This document shows, in pieces, positions 17,679 to 26,443 of a stretch of DNA of 64,000 nucleotides. How positions within the stretch are numbered: the first letter of the stretch is position 1; each line of letters begins with the position of its first letter. The stretch is from Roseivirga thermotolerans (GTDB taxonomy: Bacteria > Bacteroidota > Bacteroidia > Cytophagales > Cyclobacteriaceae), in NCBI RefSeq assembly GCF_014653175.1, contig NZ_BNAG01000004.1, forward strand, positions 434,001-498,000. The letters are read 5' to 3'. The notes beneath the pieces were generated by a model that saw nothing but the letters and a program-made list of their open reading frames with translations, was not told where the DNA came from and searched no databases. The translations under genes were made by a program, and so were the position numbers.

Positions 17679-17735
17679 ATGAAACGAGTAAGCACTATCC
17701 AAACCATTATTACCATTGTGGTGACACCGCAATAA
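17679..17735 (+). CDS. ilv leader peptide 1 (attenuation)
   Basis: An 18-codon ORF reading MKRVSTIQTIITIVVTPQ. It contains four Ile, three Val and four Thr codons, the amino acids made by the downstream clusters, and resembles leader peptides such as IlvL in build. It ends immediately before an antiterminator arm and a strong terminator. A 17715-17722 / 17726-17733 hairpin within the last codons could act as the pause structure. Function by ribosome stalling is inferred. Confidence 0.75.
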   Translation: MKRVSTIQTIITIVVTPQ

Positions 17736-17796
17736 GGGGAGGATATTGTTCAAAATATATGATACGAAGCCTTCCCGAAACGGAAGGCTTTTTTGT
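17736..17796 (+). terminator. ilv attenuator 1: antiterminator arm plus intrinsic terminator
   Basis: The terminator stem is 17767-17775 paired with 17782-17790 (AAGCCTTCC / GGAAGGCTT), a six-base loop, then TTTTGTTTT. The G-rich segment 17736-17742, directly after the leader stop codon, can instead pair with 17770-17776 (one G-U), which destroys the terminator. A ribosome stalled on Ile/Val codons would leave this arm free, while one reaching the stop would cover it. Confidence 0.75.
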
Positions 17797-17968
17797 TTTA
17801 GTGCCATTATTCAGCAGGTGCCCAATTTCCAGAGACTTCTGGCCGGGATCACCAAAGAATCTCCAAATGCCTTGCACTTAGCAGGAGATTCTTCGGTAAC
17901 ACATTCCTGATGAACATGAGAATGTTCTCCCTCTGAATGACTCGGTACAGGAACATTGAACATAAAAT

Positions 17969-18025
17969 ATGAAACAGTTAAACTCAATTATTACAGTAGT
18001 CATTATTACCGGCCCATCGGGGTGA
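17969..18025 (+). CDS. ilv leader peptide 2 (attenuation)
   Basis: A second 18-codon ORF, MKQLNSIITVVIITGPSG, with four Ile, two Val, two Thr and one Leu codon. The codon order differs from leader 1 but the length and the position relative to the antiterminator arm are the same. Its stop TGA lies inside the antiterminator arm 18018-18026. Two consecutive leaders before one operon suggest additive or graded control. Confidence 0.75.
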   Translation: MKQLNSIITVVIITGPSG

Positions 18026-18086
18026 GGGAGCGACTTCTGTATGCAGTATTGAAGGCCTTTCTCACCCCGTGAGAGAGGCCTTTTTA
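18018..18086 (+). terminator. ilv attenuator 2: antiterminator arm plus intrinsic terminator
   Basis: The terminator is 18053-18065 (AGGCCTTTCTCAC) with 18069-18081 (one G-U), a three-base loop and a TTTTTA run. The segment 18018-18026 (CGGGGTGAG), which overlaps the leader 2 stop codon, is an exact reverse complement of 18061-18069 (CTCACCCCG), part of the terminator 5' arm. The two pairings exclude each other. This is the textbook geometry of transcription attenuation. Confidence 0.8.
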
Positions 18087-18357
18087 TTTGGCGTTCTCCT
18101 GAATCTATCTGCCAACTGGCAAGCTTATTTCAGGAATTGCCGAATAAATGCCTTATCGATCAGCCTGGTCTTGGCAGGTAGGCTTTAGGATTAGGAATAA
18201 ATGAGGTTAGTGAGAGACTTAAAACTGTAAAAGTATTAGTGTAAGTACTTGAAAAACAATCAAATAAGATAGCGATTGTTTGAATTGAAAACTGTAGTAA
18301 AAAGGAATTTAGGGCTGTAACAGGTAGCTCAAACCAATAATTTCAAAATGTAGAAAC

Positions 18358-19248
18358 ATGTATTACAACGACCAGACAACGATTTTTTTAGATGGCCAGT
18401 GGTTAAAGGCTGGAGAAGCCAGGGCCAGTTTATACAGCCAGTCCATGCACTATGGGAGTGGGGTGTTTGAAGGCATCCGATCATATGCTACGGCCGAAGG
18501 AACCTCAATATTTAAAGCCGAAGCTCACTATGAGCGTTTGATCGATTCCGCGTATAAAATGCACATGCCTTGCGACTATACGGTCAGCCAACTGGTCGAT
18601 TGGACATACGAGTTACTGGAGCGCAATGGGTTAAAGGATGCCTATATCCGCCCGTTACTTTATCTGGGTGAGAATATGTCTTTACAAAAGGTAAGCACCA
18701 GCCACCTTTTTATCTGCGCCTGGGAATGGGGCAGGTATTTAGGAGATAATCTGCTCAATGTAATGGTATCATCCTACGAACGGCCCAACCCCAGAGCTGT
18801 GCCGGTTTCGGCCAAAGTTACCGGACACTACACCAACTCTATTTTGGCTACTACAGAGGCCAAAGGCAAAGGGTTCGATGAGGCTCTGTTGCTCGATGAA
18901 AACGGCAGTGTGGCCGAAGGTAGTGGTGCCAATTTTTTCTTCGAAAAAGACGGAGAGCTCTTTACGCCACCGCTGGGCAACATTCTACCCGGTATAACCA
19001 GAGCCACTGTGTTTGAACTGGCCGCACAAATGGGAATAAAGGTAAATGAAGCCTACTTCTCTCCGCATATGGTTAAAGGAGCAGACGGGGCCTTTTTTAC
19101 CGGTACGGCTGCAGAAATTGCCGGTATAGAATTTTTAGATGGCAGTCCTTTCCGATTGCCCTGGAAGAAAACCATTGGTTATCGCATAGCACAGCATTAC
19201 CAACAACTGGTTCGAAAGACATTGCCTAAAACATTGATAAACGCTTAA
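18358..19248 (+). CDS. ilvE: Branched-chain amino acid aminotransferase
   Basis: 296 residues, fold-type IV PLP enzyme. Transfers the amino group between glutamate and the 2-oxo acids of valine, isoleucine and leucine. Visible signs are SMHYGSGVFEGIRSYA near the N-terminus, the PLP-lysine region SAKVTGHYTNS (about Lys158), DENGSVAEGSGANFFFE, and GITRATVFELA. It is the first gene of the ilv operon, about 270 bp after the second attenuator, and abuts ilvD without a gap. Confidence 0.96.
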   Translation: MYYNDQTTIFLDGQWLKAGEARASLYSQSMHYGSGVFEGIRSYATAEGTSIFKAEAHYERLIDSAYKMHMPCDYTVSQLVDWTYELLERNGLKDAYIRPLLYLGENMSLQKVSTSHLFICAWEWGRYLGDNLLNVMVSSYERPNPRAVPVSAKVTGHYTNSILATTEAKGKGFDEALLLDENGSVAEGSGANFFFEKDGELFTPPLGNILPGITRATVFELAAQMGIKVNEAYFSPHMVKGADGAFFTGTAAEIAGIEFLDGSPFRLPWKKTIGYRIAQHYQQLVRKTLPKTLINA

Positions 19249-20922
19249 ATGGAACTCAATAAATATAGTAAAAGACTCACGCAAGACCCCTCACAGCCCG
19301 CTTCGCAGGCTATGCTCTATGGCATTGGCCTCACGGAAGAAGACATGGGCAAAGCCCAGGTAGGTATTGTGAGCACCGGCTATGATGGAAACACCTGCAA
19401 TATGCACCTGAATAAGCTGGCAGAGCAGGTAAAAGCCAGTGTTTGGAAAGAAAACCTGGTGGGACTCATGTATCATACCATTGGCGTGAGTGATGGTATT
19501 GCCAATGGTACCGAAGGTATGCGGTACTCGCTGGCTTCAAGAGAGATTATTGCAGACTCCATAGAAGCTGTGGCAGGAGCGCATTATTACGATGCTCTTG
19601 TAACCGTAGTAGGCTGCGACAAGAACATGCCCGGGGCACTAATTGCTATGGGGAGGCTCAATCGACCATCCATTATGCTATATGGTGGCACTATAGCCTC
19701 AGGCTGCTACAAAAATCAGAAACTCAACATAGTTTCTTCATTCGAAGCCCTGGGGCAACGATTTGCAGGTACTTTATCAGACGAAGATTATAAAGGGATT
19801 ATTAAAAACTCCTGTCCGGGAGCTGGTGCTTGTGGGGGCATGTATACGGCCAACACCATGTCTTCGGCAATAGAAGCCTTGGGTATGTCACTGCCTTACA
19901 GCGCTTCTAACCCGGCCATAAGTGCTGATAAAACGGAAGAATGCAATAAAATAGGTAAGGCCATCAGAAATGTGCTGGAGCTCGATTTAAAGCCCCGGGA
20001 TATTATGACCAGGAAATCGTTCGAAAATGCCATTCGGTTGATCACCGTTCTTGGAGGCTCTACCAATGCTGTAATGCACCTTATAGCCATAGCCCATAGC
20101 ATAGACATTGAGTTGACCCTTAATGATTTTCAGCGCCTTACAGACATTACTCCCTTTTTGGCCGACCTAAAGCCCAGTGGGAAGTATCTGATGGAAGATT
20201 TACATGAAGCAGGGGGGATTCCTGCGGTAATGAAGTGGATGCTGAAAGAGGGAATGCTCCATGGCGATTGCCTGACGGTTACCGGTAAGACCATTGCAGA
20301 GAATCTGGCTACAGTACCCGATCTGGATAACTCAAAAGCCATTCTTAAGCCAAAAGAGACACCCATTAAACCCACAGGGCATTTACAAATGCTCTTTGGT
20401 AACCTGGCAGAAGAAGGTGCTGTAGCTAAAATAACCGGAAAAGAAGGTGAAAGATTTGAAGGAAAGGCCATTGTGTTTGACGATGAGTTTTCTGCGATAA
20501 GAGGTATACAAAGTGGAAGAGTAAAGAATGGCCACGTGGTAGTAATTCGCTATGAGGGCCCTAAGGGTGGACCGGGTATGCCCGAAATGCTCAAGCCTAC
20601 CTCAGCCATAATGGGAGCAGGTTTGGGCAAAACAGTAGCTATGATTACTGACGGCCGATTCTCAGGAGGAAGCCACGGATTTGTAGTTGGCCATGTGAGT
20701 CCTGAAGCTCAGGTAGGGGGTACCATTGCCTTGGTTCAGGACGGTGATCCCATAGTAATAGATGCCACCAGCAATCAAATCAATTTACTGGTATCTGAAG
20801 CCGAGTTGGCTGAAAGAAGAAAAAACTGGAAAGCACCGGCTCTTAAAGTGAGTAAAGGTGCCCTTTATAAATATGCCAAAACAGTAAGCTCTGCGGCACA
20901 GGGCTGTGTAACCGATAATTAA
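19249..20922 (+). CDS. ilvD: Dihydroxy-acid dehydratase
   Basis: 557 residues, normal length. Dehydrates 2,3-dihydroxy-isovalerate and 2,3-dihydroxy-3-methylvalerate, the third common step of valine and isoleucine synthesis. Iron-sulfur ligands are visible as CNM near 50, GCDKNMPG (about 124-131) and [16 protein letters not shown] (about 189-204). The C-terminal domain has [21 protein letters not shown]. Start immediately follows ilvE's stop and its stop abuts ilvB. Confidence 0.97.
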   Translation: MELNKYSKRLTQDPSQPASQAMLYGIGLTEEDMGKAQVGIVSTGYDGNTCNMHLNKLAEQVKASVWKENLVGLMYHTIGVSDGIANGTEGMRYSLASREIIADSIEAVAGAHYYDALVTVVGCDKNMPGALIAMGRLNRPSIMLYGGTIASGCYKNQKLNIVSSFEALGQRFAGTLSDEDYKGIIKNSCPGAGACGGMYTANTMSSAIEALGMSLPYSASNPAISADKTEECNKIGKAIRNVLELDLKPRDIMTRKSFENAIRLITVLGGSTNAVMHLIAIAHSIDIELTLNDFQRLTDITPFLADLKPSGKYLMEDLHEAGGIPAVMKWMLKEGMLHGDCLTVTGKTIAENLATVPDLDNSKAILKPKETPIKPTGHLQMLFGNLAEEGAVAKITGKEGERFEGKAIVFDDEFSAIRGIQSGRVKNGHVVVIRYEGPKGGPGMPEMLKPTSAIMGAGLGKTVAMITDGRFSGGSHGFVVGHVSPEAQVGGTIALVQDGDPIVIDATSNQINLLVSEAELAERRKNWKAPALKVSKGALYKYAKTVSSAAQGCVTDN

Positions 20923-22650
20923 ATGCAAATGGAAGCAACTATAGCTCAGTCAGTTAGCGAAAAAGTAAAGACTTCGGGTGCCGAAGCTGTAATTCGTTCA
21001 CTCTTGGCCGAAAAAGTCGACCTGCTGTTCGGTTACCCCGGTGGAGCCATTATGCCGGTATACGATGCACTTTTTCACTATCAACAGGCACTTAAACATG
21101 TACTTACCCGGCACGAGCAGGGGGCCATACATGCAGCTCAGGGATATGCCCGGGCTACCGGAAAGGTAGGTGTTGTTATGGCTACATCAGGTCCGGGAGC
21201 CACTAACTTAATCACCGGAATTGCCGATGCCATGATCGATTCTACGCCATTGGTGTGTATTACTGGTCAGGTGGGATCACACCTTTTAGGTACAGATGCT
21301 TTTCAGGAGACAGACATCATAAGCATTTCTATGCCCTGTACCAAGTGGAACTTTCAGGTAACTAAAGCAGAAGAGATTCCTGCCGCATTGGCCAAAGCCT
21401 TTTACATTGCTCAAAGTGGCCGACCCGGCCCTGTACTTATAGACATTACAAAAGATGCTCAGTTTGGAGAGGTAGAGTTTGAATACAGCCCCTGTCAGAA
21501 TGTGAGGAGTTACAAGCCAGAGCCACCAATAAACCCGGAGGCTATTGAACAGGCTGCCGAACTTATCAATTCAGCAAAAAGGCCATTTGTTCTTTTTGGT
21601 CAGGGTGTAATTCTTGGGCAGGCCGAAGAAGAATTCAAGAGTTTTATTGAGAAAACGGGTATACCGGCTGCCAGCACCCTTTTAGGACTTTCTGCCTTGC
21701 CTACCGATCATCCTCTTAATGTCGGTATGTTAGGAATGCATGGCAACTATGGCCCTAATAAGCTCACCAATGAATGCGATGTGCTAATAGCCATAGGTAT
21801 GCGTTTCGATGACCGCGTAACCGGAGATCTTTCTCGCTATGCCGTTCAGGCTAAAGTCATTCATCTGGATATAGACCCTTCTGAGATCAATAAAAACGTG
21901 AAAGTTCAAGTGCCTGTATTGGGCAACTGTAAGGAGACATTAAAGCATCTAACCCAAGCAGTAAAACGAAAAAGCCATCAGGCTTGGCTAGAACAATTCA
22001 GAGCCTATGACCAGATAGAGCATGAGCAGGTAATTGAGCCCGAATTGAAGCCATTAGGCCCTGAACTAACCATGGGTGAAGTAATTCGGCAGGTGAATGA
22101 ACTGGCTCGGGGAGAAGCGATCTTGGTTACTGATGTAGGGCAACATCAGATGGTGGCTTGCCGCTATACTCACTTCAAACAAACCAAAAGTAATATTACT
22201 TCCGGTGGATTGGGCACCATGGGATTTTGTCTTCCGGCTGCTCTGGGAGCCAAATTAGGCACGCCCGATAGAGAAGTGGTGGCCGTGATAGGTGATGGAG
22301 GCTTTCAGATGACTTTACAAGAGTTGGGAACCATTTTCCAGACAAAAGCTGCCGTAAAAATCATTATTCTCAACAATAGTTTTTTGGGCATGGTGAGGCA
22401 ATGGCAACAGCTCTTTTTCGATAAGCGCTATAGCAGTACCGAAATGGTGAACCCTGACTTTGTGAAAATAGCTGAAGGCTACGGTATTAAAGGCCGATCA
22501 ATCAAGCAGCGAAGTCAGCTCAAAGAAGCAGTGGCGGAGATGTTGGACCATAAAGAAAGCTATCTGCTCGAAGTACACGTGGGTAAAGAAGATAATGTAT
22601 TTCCCATGGTGCCCACAGGAGCCAGTGTTTCAGATGTAAGATTGTCATAG
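20923..22650 (+). CDS. ilvB: Acetolactate synthase large subunit
   Basis: 575 residues, catalytic subunit. Condenses pyruvate with pyruvate or 2-oxobutyrate using thiamine diphosphate and FAD. The N-terminal domain has LFGYPGGAIMPVYDAL and the catalytic Glu region RHEQGAIHAAQGYARATG; the ThDP/Mg motif is GDGGFQMT to IIILNN. Starting at the second ATG, two codons later (MEATIAQ), is also possible. ilvN follows after two bases. Confidence 0.97.
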   Translation: MQMEATIAQSVSEKVKTSGAEAVIRSLLAEKVDLLFGYPGGAIMPVYDALFHYQQALKHVLTRHEQGAIHAAQGYARATGKVGVVMATSGPGATNLITGIADAMIDSTPLVCITGQVGSHLLGTDAFQETDIISISMPCTKWNFQVTKAEEIPAALAKAFYIAQSGRPGPVLIDITKDAQFGEVEFEYSPCQNVRSYKPEPPINPEAIEQAAELINSAKRPFVLFGQGVILGQAEEEFKSFIEKTGIPAASTLLGLSALPTDHPLNVGMLGMHGNYGPNKLTNECDVLIAIGMRFDDRVTGDLSRYAVQAKVIHLDIDPSEINKNVKVQVPVLGNCKETLKHLTQAVKRKSHQAWLEQFRAYDQIEHEQVIEPELKPLGPELTMGEVIRQVNELARGEAILVTDVGQHQMVACRYTHFKQTKSNITSGGLGTMGFCLPAALGAKLGTPDREVVAVIGDGGFQMTLQELGTIFQTKAAVKIIILNNSFLGMVRQWQQLFFDKRYSSTEMVNPDFVKIAEGYGIKGRSIKQRSQLKEAVAEMLDHKESYLLEVHVGKEDNVFPMVPTGASVSDVRLS

Positions 22651-22652
22651 CT

Positions 22653-23207
22653 ATGTGTAAAGACTTTACCATAACCGTATTTACAGAAGACCATATTGGT
22701 TTGCTAAACCGAATAACTTCTGTATTCACCAGAAGGCATCTCAACATAGAAAGCCTCAATACCTCAGAGTCTCAGATACCGGGTATTCACCGGTTTACTA
22801 TCGTGCTCAACACTACCGAGGAGATTGTACAGAAAATTGTGCTTCAGTTGGAAAAACAGGTAGAAGTAATTAAAGCAGTTTATCACCTCGATGAAGAGAC
22901 TGTTTTTCAGGAGATTACCCTGTTTAAAGTGTCGGTAGAACAAGCAGCTCAGCACAATCTTGTGGAGCGACTTATCCGCGATAAGAACGCACGCATACTC
23001 TCCGTAGAGCAAGACTTCATGATTATTGAAAAAACCGGTCATAAGGCCGAAAACGATGACTTGCTGGAGTTTCTTAGACCTTTTGGGCTCATAGACTATG
23101 TGAAGTCCGGCAGGGTGTCGCTTATCAAACCAGACGAAGAACTTAAAAACCTGCATGAGCTAGTCAATGAAGCCAAGCAGGCCAATAATAATCAATCATT
23201 TAACTGA
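22653..23207 (+). CDS. ilvN: Acetolactate synthase small (regulatory) subunit
   Basis: 184 residues. The ACT domain (FTITVFTEDHIGLLNRI, RRHLNIESLNTSES, IHRFTIVLNTTEE) in the first 75 residues binds the feedback inhibitor; the C-terminal half (LIRDKNARILSVEQDF, LLEFLRPFGLIDYVKSGR) stimulates the catalytic subunit. It starts two bases after ilvB and ends 22 bases before ilvC. Confidence 0.95.
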   Translation: MCKDFTITVFTEDHIGLLNRITSVFTRRHLNIESLNTSESQIPGIHRFTIVLNTTEEIVQKIVLQLEKQVEVIKAVYHLDEETVFQEITLFKVSVEQAAQHNLVERLIRDKNARILSVEQDFMIIEKTGHKAENDDLLEFLRPFGLIDYVKSGRVSLIKPDEELKNLHELVNEAKQANNNQSFN

Positions 23208-23229
23208 AAATCATTTAAATCTTAATACA

Positions 23230-24303
23230 ATGGCATTAATCAATTTTGGAGGCGTTGAAGAAAACGTAGTAACCAGAGACGAATTTCCACTAAACAAAGC
23301 ACAAGAAGTGTTGAATGGAGAAACTGTAGCCATCATAGGCTATGGTGTGCAAGGCCCCGGACAATCGTTGAACCTCAGAGATAACGGAATCAACGTAATT
23401 GTAGGGCAAAGACAACCTTCCAGGTCTTGGGATAGAGCCGTAGAAGATGGTTGGGAGCCAGGAGTGAATCTTTTCTCAATTGAAGAGGCTTTGGAAAGAG
23501 GCACTATTATTTGCTACCTGCTCTCTGATGCGGCACAAATTCAGTTGTGGCCAACCGTTAAAAAACACCTTACAGCCGGCAAAATGCTCTATTTTTCGCA
23601 TGGCTTTGGGGTTGCTTATTCCGATAAAACCGGCATTGTTCCTCCTGCCGATGTCGATGTGGCTCTTGTAGCTCCTAAAGGCTCAGGAACCAGCTTGAGA
23701 AGGCTTTTTGTCGAAGGCAAGGGATTAAACTCTTCATTTGCTGTGCATCAAGATGCAACCGGAAAAGCACGTGATCGAATTCTTGCATTGGGTATAGGGG
23801 TAGGTTCAGGCTACCTGTTCGAAACCACCTTTATCAAAGAAGTAACCTCTGACTTAACAGGAGAAAGAGGAACCTTGATGGGAGCAATACAAGGGCTGTT
23901 TCAGGCGCAATATGAAGTATTGAGAGCCAATGGTCATTCTCCTTCCGAAGCCTTTAATGAAACGGTTGAAGAAGCAACCCAGTCACTCTATCCGCTTATT
24001 GCTGAAAACGGTATGGATTGGATGTATGCCAACTGCTCTACCACTGCTCAGCGTGGGGCTTTAGACTGGAAGGATCCTTTCTATGAAGCCACAAAACCGG
24101 TGTTTGAAAAACTCTACGCATCCGTAAAAGCAGGTATTGAGGCACAAAAATCCATAGATTCCAACTCTCAGTCTGACTACAGAGAGAAGCTACAGAAGGA
24201 ACTGGACGAACTTCATAATTCGGAAATGTGGCAGGCCGGCCGTGCAGTGCGCGCACTAAGACCCGAAAATGCTCCATCTGTAAAGAAAGAGGAATTGGTT
24301 TAA
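23230..24303 (+). CDS. ilvC: Ketol-acid reductoisomerase
   Basis: 357 residues from MALINFGGVEENV; an upstream ATG in the same frame would overlap ilvN and adds residues that do not belong to the family. The enzyme isomerises and reduces acetolactate or acetohydroxybutyrate. The Rossmann motif GYGVQGPGQSLNLRD with VGQRQPSRSW fits NADPH use; the C-terminal knotted domain has GERGTLMGAIQG and NCSTTAQRGALDW. It is the last gene of the ilvEDBNC operon. Confidence 0.96.
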   Translation: MALINFGGVEENVVTRDEFPLNKAQEVLNGETVAIIGYGVQGPGQSLNLRDNGINVIVGQRQPSRSWDRAVEDGWEPGVNLFSIEEALERGTIICYLLSDAAQIQLWPTVKKHLTAGKMLYFSHGFGVAYSDKTGIVPPADVDVALVAPKGSGTSLRRLFVEGKGLNSSFAVHQDATGKARDRILALGIGVGSGYLFETTFIKEVTSDLTGERGTLMGAIQGLFQAQYEVLRANGHSPSEAFNETVEEATQSLYPLIAENGMDWMYANCSTTAQRGALDWKDPFYEATKPVFEKLYASVKAGIEAQKSIDSNSQSDYREKLQKELDELHNSEMWQAGRAVRALRPENAPSVKKEELV

Positions 24304-24348
24304 CCCGCTCCATCTTTCCCTAGAATAGGAGGAGAGTATTACTGCTAG

Positions 24349-24369
24349 AGTAGGCTGTAAAGGCCTACT
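24349..24369 (+). terminator. Hairpin after ilvC
   Basis: AGTAGGC at 24349-24355 pairs perfectly with GCCTACT at 24363-24369 across a seven-base loop. It lies 46 bases after the ilvC stop. No U-run follows, so efficient termination is uncertain. Confidence 0.4.
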
Positions 24370-24387
24370 TCAAATGATTCTAGAACC

Positions 24388-24467
24388 CGTCATTCCCAAC
24401 TTGATTGGGAATCCCTCTCGGCCTAAGGTGCGATTGTTTGGAGATTCCCGCCTACGCGGGAATGACG
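24388..24467. repeat. REP-like palindromic intergenic element
   Basis: Outer arms 24388-24397 (CGTCATTCCC) and 24458-24467 (GGGAATGACG) are exact complements. Inside are two further hairpins, ATTCCCA-acttga-TTGGGAAT and ATTCCCGC-ctac-GCGGGAAT. This GTCATTCCC type is a common dispersed palindrome in many bacterial genomes. It separates ilvC from ilvA and may stop transcription between them. Confidence 0.7.
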
Positions 24468-24489
24468 TGTTAAATGATACGAATATGCG

Positions 24490-25752
24490 ATGAATACAAC
24501 TACTTTTTACATACCGCAATTAGATGATATTGAAAAGGCAGCAGAAAGGCTTCAAGGGGTCATTCAACGAACCCCTTTGTTGCCAAATCTGTCATTTTCA
24601 GAAAAGCATGGAGCTAATATTCAATTTAAGCGAGAAGATTTGCAGGTAGTAAGGTCCTACAAGATTCGTGGAGCATACAACCGTATCAGCCAGCTAACCG
24701 GGGCAGAAAAGGAGAATGGCGTGGTGTGTGCCAGTGCAGGAAATCATGCGCAAGGCGTGGCATATTCCTGCAGAATGTTGGAGGTAAATGCCACCATTTT
24801 TATGCCTGCTCCAACACCAAAGCAAAAGGTAGATCAGGTCAAGTTCTTCGGTAAGCATTGGGTAGATGTGGTGCTGATTGGCGATACTTTTGATGATGCC
24901 TACCGCTTGGCTCAGGAATATTGCAAGAAGCAAAGGGCCGCTTTCATCCATCCGTTTGACGATGAGCAAGTGATTGAAGGCCAGGGAACGGTGGGGCTTG
25001 AAATTCTGGAGGATGCCCATGAGCCCATCGACTATCTCTTTTTACCGGTAGGAGGTGGCGGGCTCGCTGCAGGAGTCTCCACCATTTTTAAGGCACTAAG
25101 TCCTAAAACCAAAATCATAGGAATAGAGCCTCAGGGAGCACCGGCTATGCTTCAATCGGTAAATTCCGGTAAGAGAGTAGTCCTTCAATCCATTGATAAG
25201 TTTGTCGATGGGGCTGCTGTCCAATCGGTTGGAGAGAAAACTTTTGAGATTTGCAGAAATCAGCTCGATGAGCTTGTTACGGTTCCTGAAGGGCTGGTTT
25301 GCACCACCATTCTGGAGCTCTATAATCGCGAGGCCATTGTGGTAGAACCTGCAGGAGCACTGAGTGCGGCCGCCTTAAGCCTTTTTAGTCGGCAGATAAA
25401 AGGTAAAAATGTGGTTTGTGTATTGTCAGGAAGTAATAACGACATTTCGAGAACCGAGGAAATTCGTGAACGGTCGTTGCTATATGAAGGACTCAAGCAT
25501 TATTTCATAGTTCGTTTTCCACAGCGAGCTGGAGCGCTCAAAGAGTTTTTGGTTGAAGTATTAGGGCCGAATGACGATATCGTACATTTTGAATACACCA
25601 AAAAAACAGCCAGAGAAAAAGGCCCTGCTTTAATTGGCATTGAGCACATGCGAAAAGAAGACTTTGAGCCGCTTTTGGAACGAATGAATTCGAGAAACTA
25701 TCAGGTAGAATACCTCAACGAGCAACCGAATTTGTTCGGGTTTATTCTTTAA
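24490..25752 (+). CDS. ilvA: Threonine dehydratase (biosynthetic)
   Basis: 420 residues. Deaminates threonine to 2-oxobutyrate, the entry to isoleucine. The PLP lysine is in VVRSYKIRGAYN (about Lys58), with ASAGNHAQGVAYSC, the phosphate-binding PVGGGGLAAGVS, and one C-terminal ACT-like regulatory domain (HYFIVRFPQRAGALKEFL to YQVEYL). The single ACT and 420-residue length match the short form found outside enterobacteria. It sits between the ilv and thr clusters and is separated from both by repeats. Confidence 0.95.
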   Translation: MNTTTFYIPQLDDIEKAAERLQGVIQRTPLLPNLSFSEKHGANIQFKREDLQVVRSYKIRGAYNRISQLTGAEKENGVVCASAGNHAQGVAYSCRMLEVNATIFMPAPTPKQKVDQVKFFGKHWVDVVLIGDTFDDAYRLAQEYCKKQRAAFIHPFDDEQVIEGQGTVGLEILEDAHEPIDYLFLPVGGGGLAAGVSTIFKALSPKTKIIGIEPQGAPAMLQSVNSGKRVVLQSIDKFVDGAAVQSVGEKTFEICRNQLDELVTVPEGLVCTTILELYNREAIVVEPAGALSAAALSLFSRQIKGKNVVCVLSGSNNDISRTEEIRERSLLYEGLKHYFIVRFPQRAGALKEFLVEVLGPNDDIVHFEYTKKTAREKGPALIGIEHMRKEDFEPLLERMNSRNYQVEYLNEQPNLFGFIL

Positions 25753-26416
25753 AACTTAACCGTCACCCTGAACTTGTTTCAGGGTCTTTTTGAAAAGGAT
25801 TCTGCTCCTGAAAAGTCGGGACAGAATGGCGAGCATAATTTTGGTCATCATTGGTGTCCTCATCAATGTGAGAAAAGCGGTGAAGACACCGCTTGTGGCT
25901 AAGAATAATTAAGCGGTGAAAAACCTTACCGTCATCCTGAACTTGTTTCAGGGTCTTTCTGAAAAAGGTTCTGCTCCCGAAAAGTCGGGACAGAATGGGG
26001 AGCATAACTTTGTCATCATTGGTGTCCTCATCAATGATGTGAGAAAAGCGGTGAAGACACCGCTTGTGGCGAAGAATAATTAAGCGGTGAAAAACTTAAC
26101 CGTCACCCTGAACTTGTTTCAGGGTCTCTTTGAAGATGGTCCTGCTCCCGAAAAGTCGGGACAGAATGGGAGCATAACTTTGTCATCATTGGTGTCATCA
26201 TCAATGTGAGAAAAGCGGTGAAGACACCGCTTGTGGCTAAGAATAATTAAGCGGTGAAAAACCTAACCGTCACCCTGAACTTGTTTCAGGGTCTTTTTTA
26301 AGAGGATCCTGCTCCCGAAAAGTCGGGACCGAATGGCGAACATAATTTTGGTCACCATTGGTGTCATCATCAATGTGAGAAAAGCGGTGAAGACACCGCT
26401 TGTGGTAATTAAATAA
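25753..26416. repeat. Tandem array of four ~169-bp hairpin-rich repeats upstream of thrA
   Basis: Four copies begin at about 25762, 25931, 26102 and 26269 (periods 169, 171 and 167); the fourth is cut off near 26405. Each unit holds three hairpins: CCCTGAA-cttgt-TTCAGGG followed by TCTTT, CCCGA-aaag-TCGGG, and AAGCGGTG-aaga-CACCGCTT. The first resembles widely dispersed CCCTGAAC palindromes. Copies differ by small indels, so they are not recent identical duplications. It fills almost the entire ilvA-thrA gap. Confidence 0.85.
26333..26416 (+). CDS. Possible thr-operon leader peptide in the last repeat copy
   Basis: A 27-codon ORF beginning MANIILVTIGVIINVRK and ending at TAA 27 bases before thrA. 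It has six Ile, six Val and two Thr codons and overlaps the hairpin 26382-26389 / 26394-26401. A competing pairing is possible between GGTGTC at 26360-26365 and GACACC at 26392-26397. Against this, no U-run follows, and in copies 2 and 3 the frame is broken by indels (copy 1 keeps it). Confidence 0.3.
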   Translation: MANIILVTIGVIINVRKAVKTPLVVIK

Positions 26417-26443
26417 CTCATAAATCAATAAATCAGCGAAACC

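Noticed and set aside
18201-18230. A third short leader ORF (MRLVRDLKL) before ilvE
   Set aside because: It has three Leu in nine codons, but the following hairpins have no U-run and no competing antiterminator pairing was found.
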